DNA of 64,000 bases from Dyadobacter sp. LHD-138 (GTDB lineage: Bacteria; Bacteroidota; Bacteroidia; Cytophagales; Spirosomataceae). Location: the NCBI RefSeq assembly GCF_030929615.1, contig NZ_JAVFVU010000003.1, forward strand, positions 62,001 to 126,000, in the 5' to 3' direction. Shown in pieces: positions 1 to 8,467 of the stretch. Below the pieces are notes generated by a model that saw nothing but the letters and a program-made list of their open reading frames with translations, was not told where the DNA came from and made no database searches. The translations under genes and the position numbers were made by a program. Each line of letters opens with the position of its first letter. Position 1 is the stretch's first letter.

Positions 1-701
1 TTTTGGTCATGGTCGTAGTTACAGCAATTACCCAGCGAGAGGAAGTTTGGCTTTTTATAGTGCTTGGCTTTACATACATGGTGGTTAAAGCACCTCCAAA
101 ATGGCTTTACAAAAGAAAAGCCTCTTTGTCTGTCGTTCTTTTGGCCGGTACTGTTTTTTGGCAATATGAGCCTGACGAGCTGATCAAACTGGGATTGTTT
201 TTTACAGAGGCAGGGGCATTTGTTTTTGGTAGCGGACTGGCGATTATTCCTTTTTTGCAGGCTGGTGTTGTCAACAAAATGGGCTGGCTTAACGAGCAGC
301 AGTTTCTGGATTCAGTTGCCGTTGCCATGATCACACCCGGTCCTGTGGTTATCACCGTCGGTTTTATTGGCTTTCTGGTCTCTGGATTTTCCGGAGCAGC
401 GGTGGCGGCAATAGGTGTTTTTCTGCCATGTTTTGTTTTCACCGTTTTGCCTGCACCTTATTTTAAGAAAATATCCAAAAACGCTAGTATCAAAGCATTT
501 GTAGATGGCATTACGGCAGCGGTTGTAGGTGCCCTTGTCGGATCGGTGTTTGTCATTGCCACACGTTCGATCGTCGATATTGCATCGGCGATGATTGCAA
601 TACTAACGGTGCTCGCACTACTCTACATTAAAAAATTACAGGAACCGTACATTATTCTAATAGCCGCAATCCTTGGCTTTTGCATCAAAACATATTTGTA
701 A
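1..701 (+). CDS. chrA: Chromate transporter ChrA, C-terminal part (5' end outside window)
   Basis: This is the 3' part of a CHR-family inner-membrane transporter, which in the family exports chromate or related oxyanions. The visible 232 residues hold one family domain: the motif FGSGLAIIPFLQ near residue 75, then MITPGPVVITVGFIG, then several hydrophobic helices running to the C-terminus. Full-length two-domain members are about 400 residues. The frame is open to the left edge and its first codon in the window is TTG, so the gene begins upstream and the N-terminal domain is missing only because of the window boundary. A DUF2490 gene starts 9 bp downstream on the same strand and may be co-transcribed. 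The family call is secure; the substrate is inferred. Confidence 0.88.
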   Translation, partial: LVMVVVTAITQREEVWLFIVLGFTYMVVKAPPKWLYKRKASLSVVLLAGTVFWQYEPDELIKLGLFFTEAGAFVFGSGLAIIPFLQAGVVNKMGWLNEQQFLDSVAVAMITPGPVVITVGFIGFLVSGFSGAAVAAIGVFLPCFVFTVLPAPYFKKISKNASIKAFVDGITAAVVGALVGSVFVIATRSIVDIASAMIAILTVLALLYIKKLQEPYIILIAAILGFCIKTYL

Positions 702-710
702 ACTGATTTT

Positions 711-1442
711 ATGAAAAAACTGATTTTACTGCTGTTGACATTATTTACAATTCCATCATTCGCCCAAAAACAGATCAACAAACAAAATGGCCTATGGCTG
801 GGTTATTTTAACCAGACCAGGCTTACCGATAAGTGGGGAATCTGGCTGGATGTACACGCCCGAAGAACAGATTTTCTGGATCGTTGGGCTGCCCAGCTTA
901 TCCGACCCGGTATCACGTACTATGCCAATGATCACCTTCGTTTTACGGCAGGCTACGTTTATGCCCGGAGCTTTCCGGCAGTCGGCCTTCATACCGTCCG
1001 CCCCGAAAACAGGCTCTGGCAACAGGTACTCTGGACAAGCCGACAAAAGCGTCTGCACACCCAGCAGTGGATACGTCTTGAACAGCGTTTCAACCGCAAA
1101 ATTGCAAATGATCAGCTGCTGGACGGTTCGAATTTCAATTTCAGGTTTCGTTATCTTTTAAACCTGATGGTACCGTTGAACAGAGACTTCATAGAACCTA
1201 AAACGCTGTTTTTCGCCTTTAATGATGAAATCCATATTAATGCAGGGAAACAGATTACTTACAACATGTTTGACCAGAACCGGCTTTTTGTCGGACTCGG
1301 TTATCAGTTTACCAAAGAACTTAATTTACAGGTTGGCTACATGAACCAGTTTCAGCAGCTTCCTTCCGGAAATCATTTTAACAGCAATAATGTACAGCGT
1401 GTATTTGTATTTCACAATCTGGATATCCGGGCTAAAAAGTAA
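711..1442 (+). CDS. DUF2490 outer-membrane beta-barrel protein
   Basis: A 243-residue exported protein with a signal peptide ending near SFAQ (residue 19). The rest alternates aromatic and polar residues in short strands (GLWLGYFNQTRLTDKWGIWL, LRFTAGYVYARSF, RLFVGLGYQFTKELNLQVGY), the pattern of a small outer-membrane beta-barrel. The order of these strands and the W-x-D-x-H-x-R motif fit DUF2490, a family without an assigned function. It starts 9 bp after the chromate transporter gene, so the two may share a transcript. The next gene is convergent and begins 14 bp past the stop. Start codon ATG follows an A-rich stretch typical of this phylum. Confidence 0.75.
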   Translation: MKKLILLLLTLFTIPSFAQKQINKQNGLWLGYFNQTRLTDKWGIWLDVHARRTDFLDRWAAQLIRPGITYYANDHLRFTAGYVYARSFPAVGLHTVRPENRLWQQVLWTSRQKRLHTQQWIRLEQRFNRKIANDQLLDGSNFNFRFRYLLNLMVPLNRDFIEPKTLFFAFNDEIHINAGKQITYNMFDQNRLFVGLGYQFTKELNLQVGYMNQFQQLPSGNHFNSNNVQRVFVFHNLDIRAKK

Positions 1443-1456
1443 GCTATCCGGCCCGA

Positions 1457-1726
1457 TCAGAATTTACGCAAATCCAGCATGGCCTGTTCGCTTCCTTCCA
1501 ACCTGATAAAACCTCTCCTGGGTCTGTCCAGATCCAGGGTAATGTATATCACCACCGAAGTTAGCAGACAGAAACCAACGATGATGAACCAGTCCATTTT
1601 GCCCTTACCAACTGATATATATCCGGCGTAAAATGCACTGGCCACCGACAAAACAAATAACATGATAACAAAGAGTGCGCCGACGAGGATTACTGCATCC
1701 GTGCGATAAATAAATGACTCGTTCAT
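1457..1726 (-). CDS. Small two-helix membrane protein
   Basis: An 89-residue protein with two predicted membrane helices (about residues 10-35 and 44-63) and a short charged tail containing LDLDRPRRGFIRLEG. That tail resembles the end of DUF4239 (bestrophin-like) proteins, which are about three times longer, so this may be a shortened relative; the resemblance is by eye only. I place the start at the ATG at 1726 because the longer reading from 1756 would overlap the preceding gene and adds a non-hydrophobic stretch. It lies 14 bp downstream of a lipoprotein gene on the same strand and is probably co-transcribed with it. Function unknown. Confidence 0.6.
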   Translation of the reverse strand: MNESFIYRTDAVILVGALFVIMLFVLSVASAFYAGYISVGKGKMDWFIIVGFCLLTSVVIYITLDLDRPRRGFIRLEGSEQAMLDLRKF

Positions 1727-1740
1727 TTTTAGTTCTGATA

Positions 1741-2385
1741 TCAAAAAGTAAACCAAGGATATGGTTTTTCAGCAAACCCTAATGCTTTGGGTTCATCTCC
1801 CAGTGTAGCCCGATACTTCGGAGCAACCGAGGGATTTGACGGATATTTGTTTTTGTTCCATTTCAAAACACGGTTCGCACCACCGCTATAAACCACCAGA
1901 TCATTCCATCCGTTTGTCTTTTCGTTCATAATGCGGAAAGGGAAATCTACAACGGTGAAATAAGTGATCAGTTTCCCATCAGCAGACAACAGCAAAGCCG
2001 TACATCCGCCCGAACCGCACCAGTTCATGCCCGTAAAGCCAACGAACAATTCATCCTTGCCGTCAGCATTCAAATCCGTTTGATAATATACAAATTTGCG
2101 GTCCTTTGGCTCCACGCCTACCAACTGTTTTTCCAATATCCCGGGAAGCACTTTACGAATGAATGACGCTGTTGCAGTATCGGCTGCATTTGCCGCATAA
2201 TCCGGCGGAGCAATCGTGTCGGTGGTATCCGGATCAAACAAAACGTCCTTTTTCAAACCTTCGGACGAATCTGCCCCGGTCATTCCGGATTCGGTGGTAT
2301 GAGATTTGCTGGTATCCGTATTGCAGCCGTTAATTACGACCGTAGCCATACAAAGAACAAGAAAAAAACCTTTAATACTTTTCAT
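1741..2385 (-). CDS. Hypothetical lipoprotein with Asp/Asn-rich calcium-loop-like segment
   Basis: A 214-residue lipoprotein. The signal peptide ends in a lipobox (VINGC, Cys21), followed by a low-complexity Ser/Thr/Asp linker and a compact domain from about residue 65. The segment TDLNADGKDELFVGF resembles the Ca-binding loops of FG-GAP/VCBS-type repeats, and MNWCGSGGCTALLL contains a probable disulfide pair. Similar small domains are common in exported Bacteroidota and proteobacterial proteins of unknown role. It begins the minus-strand pair with the small membrane protein downstream. Divergent from the PCMD gene across a 244-bp AT-rich gap in which I see no further gene. No function is proposed. 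Confidence 0.6.
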   Translation of the reverse strand: MKSIKGFFLVLCMATVVINGCNTDTSKSHTTESGMTGADSSEGLKKDVLFDPDTTDTIAPPDYAANAADTATASFIRKVLPGILEKQLVGVEPKDRKFVYYQTDLNADGKDELFVGFTGMNWCGSGGCTALLLSADGKLITYFTVVDFPFRIMNEKTNGWNDLVVYSGGANRVLKWNKNKYPSNPSVAPKYRATLGDEPKALGFAEKPYPWFTF

Positions 2386-2629
2386 CGAAAAAAATGGGGA
2401 ATAGTTAAAATATCAGATAAACAGGTTTGGTATGATAATTATAATATTCCTAACAAAGCACGTTTTCTGAGTGAACAAAAATTTCGTTTCAATCTAGAAC
2501 ATTTTTCTTTAAATGTAGCTCCAACAGATAAGTTTTTCTACGCAATATGTATATAATGGCTACAAAATGTTTACTATTGCGAAAGCATAGTTTATAAAAA
2601 CCAAAACCTGCCCATCAACAAAAAGATCA

Positions 2630-3724
2630 ATGAAAAATACTATTTTCTACTTAATAATTCCGGCTTTTTTTTCACTGTCAGGGTGTATTAAACCGGAGGC
2701 TGAAAATATGGAGGCGGATATTGTAAAAGTTGATCTCCCGGACTCGGTCCTTATTGCTCCGCCTGTAATTAGTAATAATTCCGTCACCGCCTTTGTCAGG
2801 TACGACAAACTGGACATTACCGCCTTTGCTCCAAAATTTGTGGTAACCGACGGTGCCCGGATAAGCCCGGCATCAGGTGTTCCTCAAAACTTTACCACAC
2901 CAGTAACCTACACGGTTTACTCGGAGGACGGCAAATGGCAAAAAAATTACAAGATCAGTCTACTCCAGAATACTGTTTCCAACACCTTTGCATTTGAAAA
3001 CTGGACATTAACTCCAGAGGCAAACTACAATACCCCCTACGAAATTGTCAACGGGGAAAATCAGAACGTATGGGCATCTGGCAACAGCGGTTTTTCACTG
3101 GTTGCGCCGGAGAAAAAACCAGAAGCCTATCCAACACAACGGTCACCAAATGCACTGGAAGGCAATTATGCTGCATATCTGGAAACCAAATCAACTGGCG
3201 CATTGGGGGCGCTTGTGGGTATGCCGCTTGCTGCGGGTAATCTTTTTCTCGGGAGTTTTGATGGCTCCAAATCGCTGACGGCTCCGCTGGAAGCAACGTT
3301 GTTTGGCATTCCTTTTAACAAAAAACCTTTGCGTTTTACTGGTTCCTATCGATATCTGCCAGCCGGTCCGGTAACGGATAAAACCGGCACGCCGGTTTCC
3401 CCGCAACGCGATGACCAATGTGATATCTATGCCGTTTTGTTTAAGGCTTCTGCGGACAAGCCTTATCTGAACGGAAGCAATATCCTGACTGATCAAAACG
3501 TCGTGGCCGTGGCGCAATTACCCAACGGAAACCAGACATCGGGAAGCGGCTATCATCCTTTTGACATCACTTTCAAATACCGTGGAGAAATTGATCCGGC
3601 AGATCTTGCCGGATATGCTTATAAACTTTCTATCATTTTTACATCGAGCAAAAACGGCGCCACCTTCGAAGGAGCAGTCGGCAGTAAACTGTACGTGGAC
3701 GATGTAAAAATAGTAATAGAATAG
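2630..3724 (+). CDS. PCMD-domain lipoprotein (putative carbohydrate metabolism domain)
   Basis: A 364-residue exported lipoprotein with lipobox FSLSGC (Cys19). The N-terminal part (about 20-110) is an Ig-like sandwich with the pattern FAPKFVVTDGARISP and TYTVYSEDGKWQKNYKI, typical of the DUF5018-like module found before PCMD domains. The rest (about 120-364) starts with FAFENW and ends with LYVDDVKIVIE, the beginning and end usually seen in the beta-jelly-roll PCMD domain. The family is linked to surface glycan use in Bacteroidetes but no activity is established. An outer-membrane beta-barrel gene follows after 23 bp and is probably in the same operon, so the lipoprotein may sit at the surface with that barrel. 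Confidence 0.75.
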   Translation: MKNTIFYLIIPAFFSLSGCIKPEAENMEADIVKVDLPDSVLIAPPVISNNSVTAFVRYDKLDITAFAPKFVVTDGARISPASGVPQNFTTPVTYTVYSEDGKWQKNYKISLLQNTVSNTFAFENWTLTPEANYNTPYEIVNGENQNVWASGNSGFSLVAPEKKPEAYPTQRSPNALEGNYAAYLETKSTGALGALVGMPLAAGNLFLGSFDGSKSLTAPLEATLFGIPFNKKPLRFTGSYRYLPAGPVTDKTGTPVSPQRDDQCDIYAVLFKASADKPYLNGSNILTDQNVVAVAQLPNGNQTSGSGYHPFDITFKYRGEIDPADLAGYAYKLSIIFTSSKNGATFEGAVGSKLYVDDVKIVIE

Positions 3725-3747
3725 CCTGAAACCTGATTCTATATCCC

Positions 3748-4494
3748 ATGAAAAAACTTAACGTCATACTGCTGGCGATCTTGCCATTTTTGACTCCTGA
3801 GATCAAGGCTCAATCGGACAAGAAACTGAACTTCAATGTTCGCGCGGGTTTTTCCATTGGCGCCTCCACACCGATTGGTATCCCGGTTACGATCAGAAAG
3901 ATCGAGTCATACAACCCTGGCCTGCTGCTAAGCCTTGAAGCGGGATTACATTATCCGCTACCAGGAAAATTCGGTCTGGCAACAGCCCTGCGTTTGGAAC
4001 AAAAAGGCATGACCACCCAGTCCAGGGTCAAAGGCTATTACACAACGTTCAATGAAGGGAGTAATAGCCGGTCTCAAAGTATTATAGGGTACTTTTGGGG
4101 GACAGTTGAAACAAAAGTCAAAAATAGTTACCTGACACTCCCCATTCACGCGACCTACGCGTTTAATTCGCCGCTAACCGTAAAAGCCGGTGCCTTTGTA
4201 TCGCTGTTACTCGAAAATAACTTCTCTGGAAAAGCCAGAAATGGCTACGTCCGCGACCAGACACCGGTTGGCCTGAAAGAAGAAATCGATGAAGCTTATT
4301 ACGATTTTTCCAAGGAGGTCCGCCCGGTTAATGCGGGCGTGGAAATCGGTGCCGACTACCGTCTCAATTCCCGCTTGTTTGCCTCCGCTATGTTCAATTA
4401 CGCTTTGACGCCGCTTATGAAAAAGGATTTTCAAAGCATTGATTTTGACCTGCATAATCTGTATTTAAATCTGGGGGTGGGTTATCGTTTCTGA
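3748..4494 (+). CDS. Outer-membrane beta-barrel protein (PorT-like)
   Basis: A 248-residue protein with a signal peptide (about residues 1-21, ending IKAQ) and a barrel of alternating amphipathic strands; it ends in LYLNLGVGYRF, with the terminal aromatic residue expected for BAM-dependent insertion. The layout matches the PorT-family / outer-membrane beta-barrel domain widespread in Bacteroidota. It lies 23 bp after the PCMD lipoprotein and probably forms a pair with it. Downstream in the same direction is a decayed coding stretch (about 4494-4709) and a long inverted repeat. The specific cargo or partner is not evident. Confidence 0.7.
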   Translation: MKKLNVILLAILPFLTPEIKAQSDKKLNFNVRAGFSIGASTPIGIPVTIRKIESYNPGLLLSLEAGLHYPLPGKFGLATALRLEQKGMTTQSRVKGYYTTFNEGSNSRSQSIIGYFWGTVETKVKNSYLTLPIHATYAFNSPLTVKAGAFVSLLLENNFSGKARNGYVRDQTPVGLKEEIDEAYYDFSKEVRPVNAGVEIGADYRLNSRLFASAMFNYALTPLMKKDFQSIDFDLHNLYLNLGVGYRF

Positions 4495-4709
4495 CATCCG
4501 GCCAGCTTAACGAAAAGGATCCGATCACAATATGCTGGATTAAATATGCTGACGGAGGCATTCAAAAACTGCTGAATGTTCTGTAAAAGGATTTGGCTTA
4601 TGGTCTTTCGATCAAACCCAGCGGTTCCGGCACGTATAAAATAAAGGACAACTGGGGAAGCGCTACAAATTACCAAAACTACGAGACGACAATCAGCCTG
4701 GACGTTTAA
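4494..4709 (+). pseudogene. Decayed 3' fragment of an exported-protein gene
   Basis: Between the beta-barrel gene and the convergent lipoprotein, one plus-strand frame reads as plausible protein for about 70 codons, interrupted by a single in-frame TAA at 4584-4586 and ending at a TAA at 4707. Readable pieces are TSGQLNEKDPITI, WIKYADGGIQKLLNVL before the stop, then SGSGTYKIKDNWGSATN and YETTISLDV after it. The second piece looks like the last strands of a beta-sandwich domain of the kind found in exported Bacteroidota proteins. No start codon or upstream part remains, so I read it as the relic of a deleted gene. The overlapping minus-strand frame (4482-4874) has no coding character. Confidence 0.4.
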
Positions 4710-4717
4710 CAATGACA

Positions 4718-4766
4718 AGAGGAAGAAATACAATGGTATCTTAGGAACCATTGTATTTCTTCCTCT
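4718..4766. repeat. Perfect 20-bp inverted repeat with 9-nt loop
   Basis: Left arm 4718-4737 (AGAGGAAGAAATACAATGGT) pairs without mismatch with right arm 4747-4766 across a 9-nt loop. It sits between a plus-strand gene relic and a convergent minus-strand lipoprotein gene, where a bidirectional terminator would be expected. However, neither side carries a clear T-run, and the stem is AT-rich and unusually long. It could instead be a small mobile-element end or a folded repeat present elsewhere in the genome. Confidence 0.75.
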
Positions 4767-4870
4767 GAATGTTTCTACACTCAAAAAAATCTGGCAAATG
4801 TCAGCCAGCAGTATTGTTGCAACAAAACCTTCAACGACTCGTTTCACTGACATCCTTATTATTAAACAGG

Positions 4871-5596
4871 TCAAAGGAGAAGCACCGGTCTGATTTTCGT
4901 TTCGAAATTCTTGTTTTCCAACATGGTCAGCATGTTGGAAAATGTAAGGGCCAGCTGCGTAAAATTATCTACATTGTACTCCCCTGTCGGAGATTTCAGG
5001 TTTTGCGCCAACAACTCCCCGTCTATCCCCGTTCCCAGTGATTTCACCTCAAACTTGGCTTTGGCCCTATACAGCTCCACGCTTGACGCGATGCCAGCCA
5101 ACGAAGCAATCGCCAGCTCTCCTTTAAGCCCGCTCACGACAATAAAACACCGGAGGCCTACACCCAGCTTTTTAGTTTTTCCGTTGCAAAGCACCGTTGA
5201 ATACCTGAAACAGTCTTCCACAAGCAGAATCTCACCTTTCTTAATCTTTCCTGTAAAGCCCATTGCCGCTGCATCTTTTGAAGCGTTATAATCAAATTTG
5301 TAGATTTTAATATCCGTACCACTGTTTAAATCAGACGCTTTTTCGGGCACATTGCAATAACTGTCCAGATCAGTCACCAGACGCTCAACGGGTATGCCGG
5401 ATTTATCCTGCTGCTCGGTTATACTTTTATAGATCGGTATCGAATCAACGCCAACAACCACACCATCCATCGCTTTAAACACATCTTCAATTTGCGATTC
5501 ATTAAGCAAAGTAGCTGAATCAATTGCCGGTTTTTCACCGCAGCTTTGGATTAAGATCATTGCGCCCAATCCAAAAAATAATATTGATTTTTTCAT
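4871..5596 (-). CDS. Hypothetical lipoprotein
   Basis: A 241-residue lipoprotein with signal peptide and lipobox LIQSC (Cys19). The mature part has a helix near the N-terminus (ESQIEDVFKAMDGV), a mixed region around FRYSTVLCNGKTKKLGVGL with a short hydrophobic stretch (LAIASLAGIASSVELY, about residues 161-176), and ends ETKIRPVLLL. I do not recognise the family. It is a single gene facing the relic and inverted repeat downstream, with a TonB-receptor gene about 100 bp upstream on the same strand. The start is the ATG at 5596, which gives a standard signal peptide. Confidence 0.55.
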   Translation of the reverse strand: MKKSILFFGLGAMILIQSCGEKPAIDSATLLNESQIEDVFKAMDGVVVGVDSIPIYKSITEQQDKSGIPVERLVTDLDSYCNVPEKASDLNSGTDIKIYKFDYNASKDAAAMGFTGKIKKGEILLVEDCFRYSTVLCNGKTKKLGVGLRCFIVVSGLKGELAIASLAGIASSVELYRAKAKFEVKSLGTGIDGELLAQNLKSPTGEYNVDNFTQLALTFSNMLTMLENKNFETKIRPVLLL

Positions 5597-5703
5597 CGTT
5601 AAAGTTGTTTGTAATTAATCGTGAAAAAGAAGGAAGTAAGAGAATCTTATGGCTTTTAGGCCAAACATCGTTTATGATCACCATCTGCAAGCGCTCGGCC
5701 CCG

Positions 5704-7962
5704 TCAAAAGAAAAGCGTGCAACTCAATCTGGCAAAAAACGGGGTTCCGGGTGTAAAATGTATCTCCTCCACGGGTACCGTCTCACCTTTTAATCTGCTT
5801 TCGGTATCAAACTGCGTTTCTTTCCAGCGGGTATTTAAAAGGTTCTGCACCGATAGACCAACATTGTATTTTTGCTTCGTATAATTCAACTGTGCATCCG
5901 TTACAAAGTATCCTTTTGCTACAATCGAGTTATCATCGTTGGCTGGTCGGTTGGCCATATAGCGGTAGCGCAAAGAACCACTCAGCCCGTTAGGTATTTT
6001 CACAGAAAACCCTCCGGTAGAACTAAACAAAGGAGCCAGCGGCAGATAATTCATACCTTCCAGCACCCCAATCGCACGCGGTTTTGCCGAACTCACATCG
6101 GCATCCATAAATAACATTTTAGTAAGCTGATAGCGTATCGAAACGTCAAGTCCCTGCCTGCGGGATTTCCCACTTGGCTCAATCACGCCGGCATCGCCCA
6201 CGTATACAAACTCCTGTTCAAGCCATAGATACCAGGCTGCCACGTTGATCAGCAGCTTAGGCAGCGGTTTTAAAATTAATCCCAGATCAGAACCATACGC
6301 GCCTGGCAGAATCCGCTTACCCGTCTTGGGAACTACAACCCGGGCATCATTGGAGTGAAATCCTTTTCCCGAGTTCAGATAGAGCTGCAAAGAGGGATTG
6401 AAGGTGTAATAGAAGTTCAACTTGGGTGAAAAGATCGCGTCCCTAGCCTGTTTTGCGTTAACAGGTTGTACCAAAAGATCCGTATATTGGCTCCTAAAAA
6501 AGTCCAGTCTCAAACCTGCATTAATTGTCAGCCTTTCATTAACCTGAATCAGCTCATCTACATAAGCGCCGGCATTCAGCTCATTTACATGACCATATTG
6601 ATTTCGTTGTAAAGTAATATCCCTGTCTTTTGTATGCGACAGCTCCGTGCCATGCGTCAGATCATGACGGTATTGCAGACCAAATGTCGTTGTCCATTGG
6701 GATTTTCCCAGAAAAACATGTTTGGAAATACTTCCGTTGTACCCAAATAAGTCGCGTCTTTCCTTCTGACGGATCTGATCTCCGTTTATTGAGTCTTGCA
6801 GAAAAAAGGTAAAATTAGAGTAAAGCGCAAAGTTATATCGGCTGTAAAAAAACTGATTTTTGACTACGTAGTTTTTGTCCGTAGCTGTCACAAACTGGGC
6901 ATTAAAATTTGTTCGGCTCGTCTCACCACCCTCCGTAGGGTCAACAGAGCCATAAAACCCAATTTCACCTGACTCATAGGCACGGTCCGGGATTTGACCG
7001 GAATGATTCCATTTGCTCCAAAACGTTGAAGCCGTCAGCGTCAGATTGGTATTAGGCCAGATATGTCCATGATATTTCCCGATCAAATTCAACCTGTTGA
7101 AGTCCTGTGGGTGATCAAAATAGGAATTTGTAAAAGAATATTCAGAGCCGATATAGGCAGACTGATTTTTATCCCTTCCTTTTTGACCTAATAAATCAAT
7201 ACCGGCTACGGCTCTGTAACTGTCATACTGACCTCCTTCAAGCTTTACAAAAGAACGTTCCAGGGCATTTTTCGTTCTGAAATCAACCCAGCCGGCTGTC
7301 GTAAAATTGCCCTTTTCTGCATTATACGGCCCTTTTTTAAAATCAACCCCTTCCACAAGTTCAGGAATTACGAAATGCAGGTCCGCATAACCCTGGCCGT
7401 GCGCATGGGAAACCATATTTACCGGCATTCCATCTACGGTAAGACGAATGTCGGTTCCATGATCCAGGTCAAATCCACGTAAAAATATCTGCTCTGCCTT
7501 CCCTCCCCCGGCGTGCTGCCCGATAAATAATCCCGGCACCATACGCAGTATTTCCTGAGAATTGGTTATAGGCCGGAGTTTAATATCAAGGCTGCTGATA
7601 AGCTGCTGATCGTGTGCACGAACAGAAGAAACAACCACCTCGCCGAGCGAAACTTCCGAAGCAGCAAGCTCAATTTTCACGAAGGCCGTCTGATCATCCT
7701 GCACGATCTGGCGAATAATTTTCGGTTGAAAACCCAAATGGGAAAGTTCAATCTTATACTCGGCGGCAACCAGATTATCAAACCTGAACTGACCCAATTC
7801 ATTGGTAAATGTCGCTTTGTTCAAACTCGAAATCTGAACACTTACCCCACGCAGGGGTAAACCGGTCGTGTGATTATAGATGACACCGGAAAGATTTCCG
7901 TGGTGCGCGTCAGCACAAAAATGCGTGCACGCAAGTAGTAATATCAATAGAAGTTTATTCAT
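5704..7962 (-). CDS. TonB-dependent receptor with CarboxypepD_reg-like domain
   Basis: A 752-residue outer-membrane receptor for energised uptake. The signal peptide ends near CADA. A carboxypeptidase-regulatory-like domain covers about 22-105, then a plug (SLDIKLRPITNSQEILRMVP, with GLFIGQHAGGGKAEQIFLRG) and a 22-strand-type barrel ending ARLSCTLFF. The plug is unusually His/Gly-rich around the GQHAGGGK and SHAHGQGYADLH segments, similar to receptors associated with metal uptake, but the ligand is not proven. It is the last gene of the minus-strand run that begins with the DUF4331 genes. Start chosen at the ATG at 7962 (MNKLL), not the upstream TTG at 7968. Confidence 0.87.
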   Translation of the reverse strand: MNKLLLILLLACTHFCADAHHGNLSGVIYNHTTGLPLRGVSVQISSLNKATFTNELGQFRFDNLVAAEYKIELSHLGFQPKIIRQIVQDDQTAFVKIELAASEVSLGEVVVSSVRAHDQQLISSLDIKLRPITNSQEILRMVPGLFIGQHAGGGKAEQIFLRGFDLDHGTDIRLTVDGMPVNMVSHAHGQGYADLHFVIPELVEGVDFKKGPYNAEKGNFTTAGWVDFRTKNALERSFVKLEGGQYDSYRAVAGIDLLGQKGRDKNQSAYIGSEYSFTNSYFDHPQDFNRLNLIGKYHGHIWPNTNLTLTASTFWSKWNHSGQIPDRAYESGEIGFYGSVDPTEGGETSRTNFNAQFVTATDKNYVVKNQFFYSRYNFALYSNFTFFLQDSINGDQIRQKERRDLFGYNGSISKHVFLGKSQWTTTFGLQYRHDLTHGTELSHTKDRDITLQRNQYGHVNELNAGAYVDELIQVNERLTINAGLRLDFFRSQYTDLLVQPVNAKQARDAIFSPKLNFYYTFNPSLQLYLNSGKGFHSNDARVVVPKTGKRILPGAYGSDLGLILKPLPKLLINVAAWYLWLEQEFVYVGDAGVIEPSGKSRRQGLDVSIRYQLTKMLFMDADVSSAKPRAIGVLEGMNYLPLAPLFSSTGGFSVKIPNGLSGSLRYRYMANRPANDDNSIVAKGYFVTDAQLNYTKQKYNVGLSVQNLLNTRWKETQFDTESRLKGETVPVEEIHFTPGTPFFARLSCTLFF

Positions 7963-8043
7963 GATCAAAAAGAATAATCAGATCAAAATCAAAAATTTGA
8001 ATCCCAAAGTCTTACCGACTTGGGCATAGAGATTTTGAAATGC

Positions 8044-8439
8044 TTATTCAGGCGGAGAATCCACAGCGGGCGTCATCTCGATGACCGCAGGTACGGCAAG
8101 GATAGGTCTAATCGTTTTTTCGGGAAAAACAACTTGTATTGTAAATGCCAAATACTCTGAGAAAAAATGTGTATCAATGCCGGATACCACCGAAAAGGTA
8201 TGCAATTCATTCCCATCGGAAGCTTCCTGGTAACGGGTCGCCAGTGCTTCGGCCATAAAGTCTTCCAAACCATCCATTCTCAGGTACCGGCATTCTTCAT
8301 ATCGTTCCTGCTGTTGGGAAGTACTGGTTTGAATTTTTAGCATATAAGGATTCTGTTCAGGCCTGCTGATATAGCCCGTAGCTGCAAGCCACAGGTAGTT
8401 AACTAAAATCAGTATCGCCAAAAGAGATCGAGGGAACAT
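8044..8439 (-). CDS. Small exported or membrane-anchored hypothetical protein
   Basis: A 131-residue protein with one N-terminal hydrophobic segment (about residues 4-22) that could be a signal peptide or anchor, followed by a soluble alpha/beta region with CRYLRMDGLEDFMAEAL and YLAFTIQVVFPEK. No family recognised. It lies between the TPR lipoprotein gene (28 bp upstream) and the TonB-receptor gene (about 80 bp downstream) on the same strand, so it is probably part of the DUF4331-TPR-receptor transcription unit. The ATG at 8439 gives the only start with a complete hydrophobic N-terminus. Confidence 0.5.
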   Translation of the reverse strand: MFPRSLLAILILVNYLWLAATGYISRPEQNPYMLKIQTSTSQQQERYEECRYLRMDGLEDFMAEALATRYQEASDGNELHTFSVVSGIDTHFFSEYLAFTIQVVFPEKTIRPILAVPAVIEMTPAVDSPPE

Positions 8440-8467
8440 GGCTTTTAATAGTCAGTAGTTGATTACG

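Noticed and set aside
4482..4874. 130-codon minus-strand frame over the relic region
   Set aside because: The opposite strand reads as decayed protein and the inverted repeat lies inside this frame; no family likeness.
7960..7968. TTG start for the TonB receptor at 7968
   Set aside because: The ATG at 7962 begins a standard signal peptide; the two added residues bring nothing.
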